Assembly (NCBI GenBank): GCA_910574455.1
Contig: CAJSYZ010000002.1
Location: forward strand, 2,071,671-2,135,670
Length of the DNA stretch: 64,000 bases
Source: Trichaptum fuscoviolaceum
Lineage: Eukaryota > Basidiomycota > Agaricomycetes > Hymenochaetales > Trichaptaceae
Reading direction: 5' to 3'
Positions 63,101-64,000 of the stretch are shown here, in pieces. Each line of letters starts with the position of its first letter. The stretch's first letter is position 1. Both the position numbers and the translations under genes were made by a program. The notes beneath the pieces are model-generated. The model was not told the origin of the DNA, did not search any database, and was given only the letters and a program-made list of their open reading frames with translations.

Positions 63101-64000
63101 TGGAGTGCGTGGCCAACGCTAACGCCGCTAAGACACTTGCGAAGTTCATGCCGTTTTGTTCGCGGAATATCCGAGTAGAGCTTGAGCATGGAGCGAGCTC
63201 GTTGAGGACGACTTCGACGATGAACCCTATTCCGTCTGATACGACTTTACATTGGAGTATGTGTTCTCTGATATGCGTGATTTTAGCTAACTGGCTTGTC
63301 TCATTAGATCTGGCTATCCTCAGAGGTGCTATGCATAAGTAAGCTCAAGCAATTTCAATGAGACAATGCTAGCTAACGCTATGTTCTTTTACTAGCGATG
63401 GAAGAGCTGTATGTGCCTTTTGTTCTTGTCAAGACCCTCAAATTTACGAAGCGTACACAGACATTGAAGTACAAGGATGAGCTCTTGGACCTCTTTATTC
63501 TACTTCGCGATAAGACTTTCTCGAAGCGAGGCTACTCCTGGAGCGGAAAGCTCCTATCGAGCTTGCTATTAACGCTTACACACACTTATCCGCTTGAAAA
63601 CAAGTTCGTAAATCCAGATGAATGGAATAGCGAAGGTGACGGTGGTCCAGATCCTGGAACGTAGAAGAGCTTAACGTATTCGAGTAGATTTCCGCAGAAA
63701 CCACCACCGCTACTGGGGCAAATTATATAAGCCAGAAGACATCAAGGTGAGCAAGGTTCCAGTATTCTTGTAGCTTCACAACTGACTCGCCAAACGTTCT
63801 TGTAGATGTCGTGGCATGTCCCATGCGAGGAGGAGATTGAGTTTGCGCTCGCTATCTTCCGCGAGCTGGTTAAGCCCACTCTGGAGATGCTGGAGGCGCT
63901 GCTGGAGACCGGTTCGTTTCCCCAATCCATGCAGATGACGCGCAACTGAAAAAGATGATAGACCCTGCTTCTCGCGATAATGCGTGGAGAAATGATTTTT
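60114..64000 (+). CDS. Proteasome activator BLM10/PA200 paralogue 2 (5' part, runs off the window)
   Basis: The second copy of the HEAT-repeat 20S proteasome cap protein. It starts MDRPPLPDISKLNIHDPGPP and is open through spliced exons to the window edge. It parallels paralogue 1 block by block: KTYVKSLPYSVES, LPWKPIYKLLSKELFLSRR, DEMLETFLPLM, GSKALDSLARLIFSTESFFH (about 61728-61790), RTTAVIKALGAVALALVS, LIPGIDL, RSNAVRAVHQLVE, ASSLRTTSTMNPIPSDTTLH and MSWHVPCEEEIEFAL. Several intron positions are the same, for example after the Tyr preceding the W-x-M-x-Y-P-I block. Identity in aligned blocks looks near half, so this is an old duplicate and not an assembly repeat. An extra acidic insertion (about 62610-62760) is absent or shorter in copy 1. 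I see no stop or frameshift; the C-terminal tail lies beyond the window. Confidence 0.88.

Noticed and set aside
63640..63740. Apparent stop codon in BLM10 paralogue 2 after the EWNSE segment
   Set aside because: A normal intron here removes the stop and the frame resumes with RRNHHRYWGKLY and MSWHVPCEEE, matching the same junction in paralogue 1.

Overview
The window looks like nuclear DNA of a filamentous basidiomycete, probably an agaricomycete. Genes are closely packed on both strands. They are cut by many short GT-AG introns, mostly 50-70 nt, with splice junctions inside conserved motifs. Coding regions are moderately GC-rich, 3' flanks are AT-rich, and there are no operons or bacterial signals. 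The genus cannot be read from the sequence. I see no tRNA, rRNA, CRISPR array or recognisable transposon.

Layout. 0.5-7.3 kb: AP-3 sigma (APS3, +), Mediator subunit MED6 (-), an NRAMP metal transporter (+) and a mitochondrial chalcone-isomerase-fold protein (AIM18/AIM46-like, -). 7.6-15.7 kb: a full-length BLM10/PA200 proteasome activator (+), whose terminal HbYX motif is completed by an 8-nt last exon. 17.2-32.5 kb: a tandem CCCH zinc-finger mRNA-binding protein (+), choline kinase (+), a DHA2-type MFS transporter (-), the mitochondrial J-protein MDJ1 (-) and a short-chain dehydrogenase (+). 32.6-42.5 kb: a small SET-domain protein (-), CK2 alpha (-), a secreted GH18 chitinase with two chitin-binding modules (+), a weak hypothetical gene (+) and a DEDDy 3'-5' exonuclease (-). 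45.2-53.8 kb: four genes I do not recognise, separated by larger gene-poor gaps. 54.9-64 kb: biotin synthase BIO2 (+), a REX4-like DEDDh protein that has lost all four catalytic carboxylates (+), a coiled-coil nuclear-type protein (+) and the 5' part of a second, diverged BLM10 paralogue (+) that runs off the window.

Most genes are unrelated housekeeping functions: vesicle traffic, transcription, proteostasis, metal uptake, lipid head-group synthesis, signalling and cofactor synthesis. There is no biosynthetic cluster. The proteostasis theme recurs (two BLM10 paralogues and MDJ1). Several divergent pairs share short promoters: MED6/NRAMP, AIM18-like/BLM10, MDJ1/SDR and CKA1/chitinase.

The two most unusual observations are the intact but apparently catalytically dead REX4-like gene and the pair of BLM10 paralogues on the same strand about 44 kb apart. 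Exon coordinates were traced by hand from splice signals and protein-family matches. They are good where reading phase was checked, and otherwise approximate.
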